A DNA stretch of 36,103 nucleotides from Sphingopyxis sp. (GTDB lineage: Bacteria > Pseudomonadota > Alphaproteobacteria > Sphingomonadales > Sphingomonadaceae). This document shows positions 15,282 to 22,926 of this stretch, one piece after another. The first letter of the stretch is position 1; every line of letters begins with the position of its first letter. Both the position numbers and the translations under genes were made by a program. Under the pieces are notes generated by a model that made no database searches, was not told where the DNA came from, and saw only the letters and a list, made by a program, of their open reading frames with translations. The DNA lies in assembly GCA_013823985.1 (NCBI GenBank), contig PNNB01000053.1, positions 1 through 36,103 on the forward strand. Reading direction: 5' to 3'.

Positions 15282-16474
15282 TGCTCATCCTGTTGTGTTG
15301 GATTATCGCGATCCCTCCCCTCGTTGCGCTCACGATTTTCAGCCTGGAGACGCTTCTCGGCGTGACACCGCTCAAGGCGATGCCCTCTCGCGGCGCAATG
15401 CCGACGACGCGGATATTGATCCCGGCGCATAATGAGGCAGGGACGATCGAGGTGACGCTTGCTCGCCTGGCCGCGATCGTCGCCGACGATGTGCGTTTGC
15501 TGGTCGTGGCGGACAATTGCTCCGACGAAACGGCGAACATTGTGCGGCGGGCGGGGCATGCGGTCGTTGAGCGCTTCGATGCCGATCATCGCGGCAAGGG
15601 ATTTGCGCTGGCTTTTGGCATAGACCATCTGCGTCCCGACCCGCCCGCGTGCGTGATCATATTCGATGCCGATTGCGAGACCGATGCCGCATCGATTGCC
15701 GCTTTGGCGAAGGCCAGCGTGGCCGGAAACATCGTGGTGCAGGCCAGCTATATTTTGCAGCCCGATCTCACCGCCTCACCCAAGGTACAGATTTCCAACT
15801 TCGCATTCTGGATGAAGAATATTGTGCGGCAGCGGGGCGGGCATCGCCTGGGGGCGGCAGCGGTCTTGGTCGGGACGGGGATGGCTTTTCCGTGGAATGT
15901 CATTGCCAGTGCACCGCTCGCAACATCGGAAATCGTCGAGGATCTGGCGCTCGGTGTGCATCTGACCCGCGCGGGGCAGCCCCCGACCTACCTTGAGAAC
16001 GCCCTCGTCAAAAGTGTGGCCGCGACCGAGCAGGCCACGCTGGACCAACGCACGCGCTGGGAAACGGGCTTTGTGGCGATCGCCAGATCCTTTGGTTTTC
16101 GGGCTCTGTGGGACGGGATTGCGACGGGCAATCGCAAGCTCTTTCAGCTTGGCCTGCACCTGCTCGTCCCGCCGCTCGCCTTGCTGCTGATGCTTTCGCT
16201 GACGATCACGCTCGCGGTGGGGGTTGGAGCGTCGATGACCGGGCAGTGGGGTGCGTTCATTGCCCTCGGCCTCGCGCTCGCCGTCGCGTCGGCTGCGGTG
16301 CTGATCAACTGGCTGATTGCGGGGCGGAACTGGCTCGGTTTTCAGGCCCTGCTGCGTTTGCCGCTCTACCTGCTCTGGAAAATCCCGGTTTATCTTCGCA
16401 TTGTAAAGCGCGAGGAGGTCGTCTGGAAACGCACCGAACGGTCGGCCAATCTATCCGAAGAAAAGGCCGAGTGA
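15281..16474 (+). CDS. Membrane glycosyltransferase family 2 (processive-type motifs)
   Basis: A 397-residue protein: N-terminal helix (about 1-25), GT-A domain with ILIPAHNEAGTI, the metal-binding DAD in IFDADCE, an ED pair in EIVEDLALG and a QRTRW motif near residue 260, then three or four C-terminal helices. The D, DxD, ED and Q/RxxRW set is that of GT2 enzymes such as cellulose or hyaluronan synthases and their relatives. In a Wzx/Wzy locus it more likely adds one sugar, but a processive role is possible. The start is the ATG at 15281 (or the GTG three bases earlier); it overlaps the previous stop, and its own TGA overlaps the next ATG. Confidence 0.9.
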   Translation: MLILLCWIIAIPPLVALTIFSLETLLGVTPLKAMPSRGAMPTTRILIPAHNEAGTIEVTLARLAAIVADDVRLLVVADNCSDETANIVRRAGHAVVERFDADHRGKGFALAFGIDHLRPDPPACVIIFDADCETDAASIAALAKASVAGNIVVQASYILQPDLTASPKVQISNFAFWMKNIVRQRGGHRLGAAAVLVGTGMAFPWNVIASAPLATSEIVEDLALGVHLTRAGQPPTYLENALVKSVAATEQATLDQRTRWETGFVAIARSFGFRALWDGIATGNRKLFQLGLHLLVPPLALLLMLSLTITLAVGVGASMTGQWGAFIALGLALAVASAAVLINWLIAGRNWLGFQALLRLPLYLLWKIPVYLRIVKREEVVWKRTERSANLSEEKAE

Positions 16475-17499
16475 TGCGCATCGCGGCGGCCATCGTGAAT
16501 TATCGCACCCCGACGATGGTGCTTGCCTGTCTCGATAGCCTGCGCCGCGAGCGAGAGGCGCTGCCATCGCTGCAAGCGATCGTCGTCGACAATGCGTCGG
16601 GCGACGATTCGGTCGCCATCTTGTCGGCCAAGCTCAACGAAATGTCATTCTCCGACTGGGTCCAGTTCCGTCCCTTGCCGCTCAACGGTGGGTTCGGCTG
16701 GGGGAATAATGAAGCTATCCTCACCCTGCTGGCGAGCGAGACGCCCCCCGACGCGATATTGCTGATCAACCCCGACGCGATGATCGAGCCGGGTGCGCTG
16801 GTTGCGCTGGTCGAGGATATGGCGCGCCGCCCCGATGCGGGGGCGATTGGCAGTCAGTTGGTCAATCCGGACGGCACCCTGTCCGGGTCTGCCTTTCGCT
16901 TTCCATCGATTGCGCGCGAATTTATGCGCGGGCTTGGCATCGGGGGCGTTGGCCGTTTGCTCGGGATCAAGCCCGTGCTTGTTCCGATCGGCGAACGGGG
17001 ACCTGTTGATTGGGCGACCGGCGCAAGCGTGTTGATCCGCACGCAGGCCCTGCGCGATGCCGGCCTGTTCGACACCGGCTTCTTCCTCTATTTCGAAGAG
17101 GTGGAGCTTATGCATCGCTTTGCCGCGCATGGCTGGAAATCCTATCACTGCCCCGAAAGCCGCGTCATGCACGTCGCAGGTGCCGCAACGGGTGTGGTGA
17201 ATGGCCAGATGGAAGGCAAGCGCGCCCCTCCCGACTATATCTTTCAATCGCGTCACCGCTATTTCGCCCTCACCGCTGGCCGGTTCAGCGCCTGGCTGGC
17301 CGATGTCGCGTGGCTGATCGGCGATAGTTGCGCGCGCTTGATCGGAACGCTGTCTCGCACCCGGCCATCGCCCGACACGCAGGCCGAGCGAAACGCGTTG
17401 TTCCGGATCGGGCTGGGCGCCTGCGCGCGTGATACGGCGCGCGCCATCGCACGAACGAGCGACGCGCCCGGTCAGCCCCCGGCTTGGATGGACGGCTGA
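16474..17499 (+). CDS. Glycosyltransferase family 2, rhamnosyltransferase-like (WbbL type)
   Basis: A 341-residue GT-A enzyme. It shows IAAAIVNYRTPTMVLACLDS, VVDNASGDDS, NGGFGWGNNEAI, LLINPDAMIEPGAL and the acceptor-side TGASVLIRTQAL followed by FFLYFEEVELMHRF. This order is typical of WbbL-like rhamnosyltransferases, although the donor sugar cannot be fixed from motifs. The ATG at 16474 shares one base with the upstream TGA and has AAAAGG before it. A much longer open frame extends upstream but runs over the previous gene and is not coding there. The C-terminal 60 residues are amphipathic and variable. Confidence 0.9.
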   Translation: MRIAAAIVNYRTPTMVLACLDSLRREREALPSLQAIVVDNASGDDSVAILSAKLNEMSFSDWVQFRPLPLNGGFGWGNNEAILTLLASETPPDAILLINPDAMIEPGALVALVEDMARRPDAGAIGSQLVNPDGTLSGSAFRFPSIAREFMRGLGIGGVGRLLGIKPVLVPIGERGPVDWATGASVLIRTQALRDAGLFDTGFFLYFEEVELMHRFAAHGWKSYHCPESRVMHVAGAATGVVNGQMEGKRAPPDYIFQSRHRYFALTAGRFSAWLADVAWLIGDSCARLIGTLSRTRPSPDTQAERNALFRIGLGACARDTARAIARTSDAPGQPPAWMDG

Positions 17500-18521
17500 T
17501 GGTCAGGAAATCCGTTGCTGTTGTCGTCATCGGCCGGAACGAGGGCGCGCGCTTGCAGCGCTGCCTTCGCTCGATTCCCGCAGAGGTACCCGCGGTTTAT
17601 GTCGATTCGGGATCGACAGACGACAGCGTTGCCTTCGCCCGCTCGATCGGGGTCGCTGTCCTCTCATTGGATATGAGCATTGGCTTTACCGCGGCGCGCG
17701 CGCGCAATGTCGGGTGGCGTCATATCGTCGATGACCCAGCCTTGGATGCCGAATTCGTCCAGTTCGTTGACGGCGATTGCGAACTGGATGCCGATTGGAT
17801 CGACAAGGCGCTGGCAGCCATGCAGCCAGAACCCGGGGTTGCCGCCGTCTTTGGTCGTCGGCGCGAACGCTTCCCCGGCCGCAGCATCTATAACCGGATG
17901 TGCGACGATGAATGGAATGTGCCGGTCGGCATTGTCGCGGCTTGCGGCGGCGATGCACTGTTTCGTGTCGCGGCGCTCAAGGCGGCGAATGGGTATAGTG
18001 ACGATCTGATCGCGGGCGAAGAGCCCGACCTTTGCCTGCGGCTTGCCCGGCTTGACTGGTTCGTGCGGCGGATCGATGGCGAGATGACGCTGCACGATGC
18101 CAACATCCTCCGCTTTGGCAGCTGGTGGCAGCGCGCGAAACGCGGGGGTTTCGCTTATGCGGCGCATGTTCTGCGCCACGGTCAGCGGTCCGACCCGCAG
18201 TGGCGCCGACAGCTGAAAAGCATCCTCTTCTGGGGGTTCGTCTGGCCCGTCGCGGGCATCGGCCTGGCCTGTCTTGGCGCGCTTTGGCAGCCGCTCGCGG
18301 GCGCGCTGCTGTTGGCGGCACTCGCCGCCAGCTATGCCGTACAGGTCGGCCGCATTGCGGCGCGCAAACATCGCGCCGGGTTCGACCGGCGGTTCAGCCT
18401 GCGATATGGCGCGTTGATCGTCATCGGCAAATTTGCGGAATTCAGCGGGGCGCTGAAATGCTGGACCAACCATGTGCTGCATCGCCAGCACCGTCTGATC
18501 GAGTATAAGCAGCCGGTATGA
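17499..18521 (+). CDS. Glycosyltransferase family 2
   Basis: A 340-residue protein with a GT-A domain: VAVVVIGRNEGARL, YVDSGSTDDSVAFA, FTAARARNVG, FVQFVDGDCELDADW and CGGDALFRVAALKAANGY, followed by EEPDLCLRLA. Hydrophobic segments at about residues 235-285 suggest membrane attachment. It probably adds a sugar to the lipid-linked unit. The ATG at 17499 overlaps the previous TGA by one base, and its own stop forms an ATGA overlap with the acetyltransferase, so translation of the row is coupled. Donor and linkage are unknown. Confidence 0.9.
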   Translation: MVRKSVAVVVIGRNEGARLQRCLRSIPAEVPAVYVDSGSTDDSVAFARSIGVAVLSLDMSIGFTAARARNVGWRHIVDDPALDAEFVQFVDGDCELDADWIDKALAAMQPEPGVAAVFGRRRERFPGRSIYNRMCDDEWNVPVGIVAACGGDALFRVAALKAANGYSDDLIAGEEPDLCLRLARLDWFVRRIDGEMTLHDANILRFGSWWQRAKRGGFAYAAHVLRHGQRSDPQWRRQLKSILFWGFVWPVAGIGLACLGALWQPLAGALLLAALAASYAVQVGRIAARKHRAGFDRRFSLRYGALIVIGKFAEFSGALKCWTNHVLHRQHRLIEYKQPV

Positions 18522-19033
18522 CGAGCGGATTTTCCAGCCTCTGCGCCCAGATCGCCGAAGACTATGCCGCGCATGGCCGCGAATGGACGAAGCCGGGGTT
18601 CCGCAGCGTTGCCGTGCATCGTTTCGGCGTCTGGCGCATGACGGTCAAAAGCAGGCTCCTGCGCGCGCCGCTCAGCATGCTCTACCGTTGGGGCTATCGG
18701 CATTGCCGAAACGTTTACGGCATCGAGCTGCCCTATACCGTCACGCTGGGGCGTCGCGTCGTCGTTGAACATCAGGGCGGCATCGTCATTCATGGCCGCA
18801 GCCGCATTGGTGACGATTGCATCATCCGGCAAAATTGCACCCTGGGCATCCGCCGCATCACCGATCTTGACGATGCACCGACGCTGGAGGCAGGCGTATC
18901 CGTTGGCGCCGGAGCCGTGATACTGGGCGCGGTCACACTGGGGCGAGGGTGCGCGGTGGGCGCCAATGCGGTTGTGTTGACGGATGTGCCGCCGGGGGCG
19001 CTGGCGATTGGGGTGCCTGCCCGGTTCGGCTGA
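18518..19033 (+). CDS. Hexapeptide-repeat O-acetyltransferase (serine acetyltransferase/WcaB-like)
   Basis: A 171-residue left-handed beta-helix protein. An N-terminal helical part is followed by hexapeptide turns (VVVEHQGGIVIHGRSRIGDD, CIIRQNCTLG, VSVGAGAVILGAVTLG, CAVGANAVVLTDVPPGA). The fold is that of CysE/WcaB-type acetyl-CoA transferases. In a polysaccharide operon the acceptor is more likely a sugar hydroxyl than serine. It is the last gene of the plus-strand operon and overlaps the preceding GT2 gene by four bases. It ends five bases before the end of a second acetyltransferase on the other strand. Confidence 0.88.
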   Translation: MTSGFSSLCAQIAEDYAAHGREWTKPGFRSVAVHRFGVWRMTVKSRLLRAPLSMLYRWGYRHCRNVYGIELPYTVTLGRRVVVEHQGGIVIHGRSRIGDDCIIRQNCTLGIRRITDLDDAPTLEAGVSVGAGAVILGAVTLGRGCAVGANAVVLTDVPPGALAIGVPARFG

Positions 19034-19038
19034 ACCGA

Positions 19039-19542
19039 CTATTCGATATCCAGCAGTGTTCCCGCGGCCGCAACAAAGACGCCGTGCGCCGGCACATCTT
19101 CCCGCACCACGGCGTTGGCGCCAATCCGGGCATGATCGCCGACATGGACGGGACCAATGATCTTGGCGCCGGCCCCGATATCGACATGCCCGCCGATGGT
19201 GGGGATGCCTTTCGACGTCGCGCCGATCGTCACCTGCTGAAAGATCAGGCAATTACAGCCGATTTTGGCGTGGGGATGGATCACGATGCCATTGGGGTGG
19301 GGAATGAGCAGGCCGCCGCCGATCGCGGCGTTGATCGGGATATCGGCGCCGGTGACGATCGACCACAGGCGGTGCCGGAGCACGGCGAATTTGCGGCGCA
19401 TGGTGGCAAGTGGGCCTTGTGCGCTCTGGTAATCTCGAATGCTTCGCAGCAAGGCACGGGACGGGTTCCAAGAGCGCGGTTTGGTCTCTTCACGTGTCCA
19501 GTCCGGCACGCTTGACGAGATGTGTGTGGGGGGGGGGCTCAT
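19039..19542 (-). CDS. Hexapeptide-repeat O-acetyltransferase with a C10 tract at the start codon
   Basis: A 167-residue left-handed beta-helix acetyltransferase (AAIGGGLLIPHPNGIVIHPH, AKIGCNCLIFQQVTIGA, VDIGAGAKIIGPVHVG, ARIGANAVVREDVPAH). The fold is CysE-like; an exopolysaccharide O-acetylation role is inferred from context. The ATG at 19542 follows the stop of the upstream GT4 gene by seven bases; a TTG at 19563 would overlap that gene. Directly after the ATG comes AG plus ten C residues (codons 2-5), so any one-base slip shifts the frame. A later in-frame ATG (19401) could still give a shorter protein holding most of the beta-helix. Confidence 0.87.
   Translation of the reverse strand: MSPPPTHISSSVPDWTREETKPRSWNPSRALLRSIRDYQSAQGPLATMRRKFAVLRHRLWSIVTGADIPINAAIGGGLLIPHPNGIVIHPHAKIGCNCLIFQQVTIGATSKGIPTIGGHVDIGAGAKIIGPVHVGDHARIGANAVVREDVPAHGVFVAAAGTLLDIE
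19528..19537. repeat. Ten-base G/C homopolymer at codons 2-5 of the acetyltransferase
   Basis: Ten G residues in a row on the plus strand (ten C in the gene), beginning two bases after the ATG at 19542. This is the longest mononucleotide run I noticed in the window. Its place at the very 5' end of a surface-sugar modification gene is that of a slipped-strand phase-variation switch. Confidence 0.92.
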
Positions 19543-19549
19543 ACGCGGC

Positions 19550-20857
19550 TCAATCTTCGCCAAGGAAGCCGAAGTCGGGTACGCCGGAACGCGATGTCAG
19601 AAGCCACTGATAGACTGCCGATATCTGCGCAGCTTTCGCTTGCCAGCTATACAGTTTCGCGATCCGCTCTTTCGCAGCAGTCGACATGACTTCCAGATTA
19701 AATTCGTTGTTTGCGATTGCTGCGACAATTGTTTCGATTTGTCGCGTGATCGCCGTTCGTGGCCCGATTGGAATGGCGAAGCCGCATTCAGGCGTCACCA
19801 GTTCGCCGGGTCCGCCATAGGCAATGACGATTGGCACGACCCCGCACGCCATCCCTTCCAGCACCACGCCCCCACCAAATTCGCGGACGCTGGGGAATAC
19901 CATGACATCAGACGTCCGCAAAAGACCGGCGACGTTTTCATGCGATTGCCAGCCGTGAAGCGTCACCGCGTGTTCGATCCCCAGCTTGGCCACGAGCGAC
20001 TGCAACGCGGCCATGTCCGGGCCATCGCCAATGATGTCGAAATGCGCTTTGCCAGCCCGTAAAAGCTCGCAGCAAGCCTCCAATGCGATGTCTGCACCTT
20101 TGTAGGGGACAAGTCGCCCGACAAACACGAGGCGCAGCTTGTCGTGGCGCTTTCGGATTTCGGCAGCCGACCCGAAACGGGCGGTATCGATGCCGTTTTC
20201 CGGAATATAGATCATCGGCCGCCGGTGGTGAGCGAGTTCGCCCGAGGTGTGGCAGGAACCGGCAATGATCGCTGCAGCGTTGCGATATGTCGAGCGTATG
20301 GTCGGAAGGAAGGAATAGGCCTTGCGTATATAAGACAACCATTCGCGCTCCTTGATCCGCTCCCGGCTATATTCGGGGTGCCACGGCAGCCCGCCGTTCA
20401 GCGGGCCGAGCAGAAACGGAACACCGGCGCGTCGGCAACGGCGCGCCAGGCTGCTCGCCGCGGTCGGACTGAGCGGCGTGACTCGGTGGACGACGTCATA
20501 TTGTCCCGCCTTGATGGCGGCCCCAAAGCGTTTCCAGACAAGATGTTCGAAATAGGGATAGGCAAGCGACTGCAGGGCGGTGATAGTCGTCCATCCCTTG
20601 CCCTCGCCACCCCGCAGGCGCTCGGCAAGTTTGTAAAACGGGGCGGCGAAGGCTTCAGAATCGATCGCCGTAAAGTCGCGGCCTTCGATCAGGCCACGGC
20701 TGAGAAATGCGGCGCGATTACGGATCTGTGTGACAATATGAACATCGGCAACGCTGCGAAGGGCGGTCGCGATATTCCAGCCAACCAGAGGAACGCTGAC
20801 CCAGTCCGGATTCGCTGCCTCGGCAATCACCAGAACGCGCGGCATTGGCCCGTTCAT
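19550..20857 (-). CDS. Glycosyltransferase family 4
   Basis: A 435-residue GT-B enzyme. The acceptor half contains VVHRVTPLSPTAAS and LLGPLNGGLPW; the donor half contains LRLVFVGRLVPYKGADIAL, FDIIGDGPD, VTLHGW and the EX7E motif REFGGGVVLEGMACG. The ATG at 20857 forms an ATGA overlap with the upstream gene's stop. Other starts (TTG 20869, ATG 20845) are possible. It belongs to a tightly packed minus-strand operon running from the TPR lipoprotein to the acetyltransferase. Donor and acceptor are unknown. Confidence 0.9.
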   Translation of the reverse strand: MNGPMPRVLVIAEAANPDWVSVPLVGWNIATALRSVADVHIVTQIRNRAAFLSRGLIEGRDFTAIDSEAFAAPFYKLAERLRGGEGKGWTTITALQSLAYPYFEHLVWKRFGAAIKAGQYDVVHRVTPLSPTAASSLARRCRRAGVPFLLGPLNGGLPWHPEYSRERIKEREWLSYIRKAYSFLPTIRSTYRNAAAIIAGSCHTSGELAHHRRPMIYIPENGIDTARFGSAAEIRKRHDKLRLVFVGRLVPYKGADIALEACCELLRAGKAHFDIIGDGPDMAALQSLVAKLGIEHAVTLHGWQSHENVAGLLRTSDVMVFPSVREFGGGVVLEGMACGVVPIVIAYGGPGELVTPECGFAIPIGPRTAITRQIETIVAAIANNEFNLEVMSTAAKERIAKLYSWQAKAAQISAVYQWLLTSRSGVPDFGFLGED

Positions 20858-22035
20858 TGGCGAATGCAATGCATAAGTTTGGCGGCGGACACCGACGTCA
20901 GGAAATTGTTATACGCATGGTTTTGTCCAGCTTCACCGACGCGCTTTCTCATTTCAGGATCATCCGCCAAGCGCGCCAGAATGTCGACCAAAGCTGCCTC
21001 GTCGCCTTGGGTGAAAAGGAAGCCAGTTCGCTCATGCTCGATCATTTCGGGCGTTCCACCGATGATAGAGCAGACGACCGGTATGCCGACTCCCATGGCT
21101 TCCATAACCGCGACCGGTGCGGCCTCGCCAAGGCCGACGCTGGGCAGAACGAAAGCATCATAGCGGGACAGTCGTTCGGCGATCTGGTCATTGGGTAGCG
21201 GGCCTACCAAATTGACTTCGGCCTGCAGTCCGGCGTTCTCTATTTGCTCCGCGATTTCCGAATGGTAATCGCCCTCACCGATTATATCGTAGTGAATTCG
21301 CAGCCCTCTTTGCTTGAGCGTCGCGACCGCAGCTATGGCGTGCCGATGCCCCTTCATCTGGTTCAAGCGAGCAACTGTGACAATCTTCAATGCCTGCGGG
21401 GCACTCCAGTCGGACCCTTTTTGATTCGCCACCTCGCGCTCGATTCCCATTCGAATCAGCAGGGGTTCGTTGACGAGGTGAGGCAACGTAGTCTTCACTT
21501 GCTCGCACAGTGCGTCGGTGACGCAAGCAATAAACTTTGCATGTTGGAATTTGAAGTCATGCCCGCGCCCATAAACGGCAAGGTCTCCGTGCAGGGAGAG
21601 GCTGAATGGCGGGCCACCGGAAAGTTTGCTAAACGCCAGTACATAGCCTGCATCGGCGCAACTATGGCCGTGAACATGCCGGATATTGTTATAGCGGCAG
21701 ATTGATCCCAGTCTTGCCCCGACGACGGCGAGGCCAATCAACTTGAACCAGCCCTCCCCCTGGTTTCGGAGATCGCGCACATCCTTTCGCGCCAGCAAAG
21801 CCAGCGCCGCGAGAACCGCGCTCAACCACGCCAACAGATCACGAAAGCGGACATCGGTCAGATAAATCGTTCGGTCGCTGGCAAGCTTGGAGAAGTCATG
21901 CGTCGTACGATCATGTGGCCGACGGGTCGAAAAAATCGCTACAGCGTCGCCCCCTGCTTCGATATGCAGAATCTCACGCCAGAAGAAGCCGTGTGTTTGG
22001 CCGGGGAATTCCGGGACTAAATATCCGATTGTCAT
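20854..22035 (-). CDS. Glycosyltransferase family 4
   Basis: A 393-residue GT-B enzyme starting MTIGYLVPEFPGQTHGFFWREI, an opening typical of exopolysaccharide GT4 proteins. HVHGHSCADAGYVLAF and FSLSLHGDLAVYG follow in the acceptor half; VARLNQMKGHRHAI, YDIIGEGDY and the EX7E motif LGEAAPVAVMEAMG follow in the donor half. I set the start at the ATG at 22035, because the frame above it (to 22131) is Ser/Pro/Arg-rich and unlike the family's N-terminus. A 126-bp gap separates it from the GT26 gene, the widest spacing in this operon. Confidence 0.9.
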   Translation of the reverse strand: MTIGYLVPEFPGQTHGFFWREILHIEAGGDAVAIFSTRRPHDRTTHDFSKLASDRTIYLTDVRFRDLLAWLSAVLAALALLARKDVRDLRNQGEGWFKLIGLAVVGARLGSICRYNNIRHVHGHSCADAGYVLAFSKLSGGPPFSLSLHGDLAVYGRGHDFKFQHAKFIACVTDALCEQVKTTLPHLVNEPLLIRMGIEREVANQKGSDWSAPQALKIVTVARLNQMKGHRHAIAAVATLKQRGLRIHYDIIGEGDYHSEIAEQIENAGLQAEVNLVGPLPNDQIAERLSRYDAFVLPSVGLGEAAPVAVMEAMGVGIPVVCSIIGGTPEMIEHERTGFLFTQGDEAALVDILARLADDPEMRKRVGEAGQNHAYNNFLTSVSAAKLMHCIRQ

Positions 22036-22161
22036 GAGCGAAGTTCCAACTGGCAAGTCGAGCGGCGGGCTATTTGGGCGGGACGGCGATCCGCAAGCGC
22101 GAAATGAAACGACATCCCGAACCCATTGCATTTGCGGAGGTTGGCGCGGCTCTTAACTCCT

Positions 22162-22926
22162 TCATGTCTGGCGCTGTCGATAAGCAAGTAGGAAAATCCG
22201 CGGCCCAGTCACCAAATATCGTCGCCATAAGCGCCGGGGTTCGCTGAGCAGGCGAAAGGCCCATTCGAGACCGAGGTTTTGCATCCACCGCGGTGCGCGC
22301 CGTTTGCGATCGAGCAGGAATTCGATCGAGGCGCCGATACAAAGACCTACCCCCGCTGCCTTGCCCGCGAGCAGGCAGCGGTGCGCAATGATTTCGCTTT
22401 GCGGCGCGCCGATGGCAAACAAGACATAGTGGGCGCGCTCCTGCTCGATAAAGTGGATGATTTTCGCGCTGGCGCGATCGTTTCCCAGCACGCCCATCGG
22501 CGGCCGATGCTGGACGATCTCGATGGCCGGGAATCGCTCGCGAAGCTCGGGCACCATAGCGACGTTGCCGCCGATGATCGCGACCTTTCGTCCGTTCAGA
22601 TGTCCATTCTGAAAAAGATGGGCCGTCAGGTCGCTCCCGGTCACGACGTCCAGCGTGACGCCATGCAATCGCGCCAGACGTTGCAGGATGCGGCTGTCGC
22701 ACAAGCGCATTTCGGCAGCGGCATAGGCTTGCTGGAAGGCGAGGGACGCATTCGTCGGTGATTTGGGATGCAGCATCAGGACATGGTCGACATTTGGCGT
22801 CACGACGTAGGTGAAGGTGTCGCGCCGCGCGAGGCGATCGAGCTCGTCGCCTACCTCGCCATAGCTCAGAGCATCAAAGTCAATGCCGAGAAAGCGGGGC
22901 CGTATCCGCGCGATGTCAGTAGGCAT
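22162..22926 (-). CDS. WecG/TagA/CpsF family glycosyltransferase (GT26)
   Basis: A 254-residue protein with the family's ordered motifs: FLGIDFDALSYGEV, VVTPNVDHVLML, LCDSRILQRLARL, VTGSDLTAHLF, VAIIGGN, then FAIGAPQSEIIAH and CIGASIEFLLDRKRRAPRW, closing with the basic GLEWAFRLLSEPRR segment that contacts the membrane. GT26 enzymes often add the second sugar to the lipid-linked primer. Lying directly after the initiating transferase fits that role. The ATG at 22926 overlaps the upstream gene by 11 bases. Confidence 0.93.
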   Translation of the reverse strand: MPTDIARIRPRFLGIDFDALSYGEVGDELDRLARRDTFTYVVTPNVDHVLMLHPKSPTNASLAFQQAYAAAEMRLCDSRILQRLARLHGVTLDVVTGSDLTAHLFQNGHLNGRKVAIIGGNVAMVPELRERFPAIEIVQHRPPMGVLGNDRASAKIIHFIEQERAHYVLFAIGAPQSEIIAHRCLLAGKAAGVGLCIGASIEFLLDRKRRAPRWMQNLGLEWAFRLLSEPRRLWRRYLVTGPRIFLLAYRQRQT

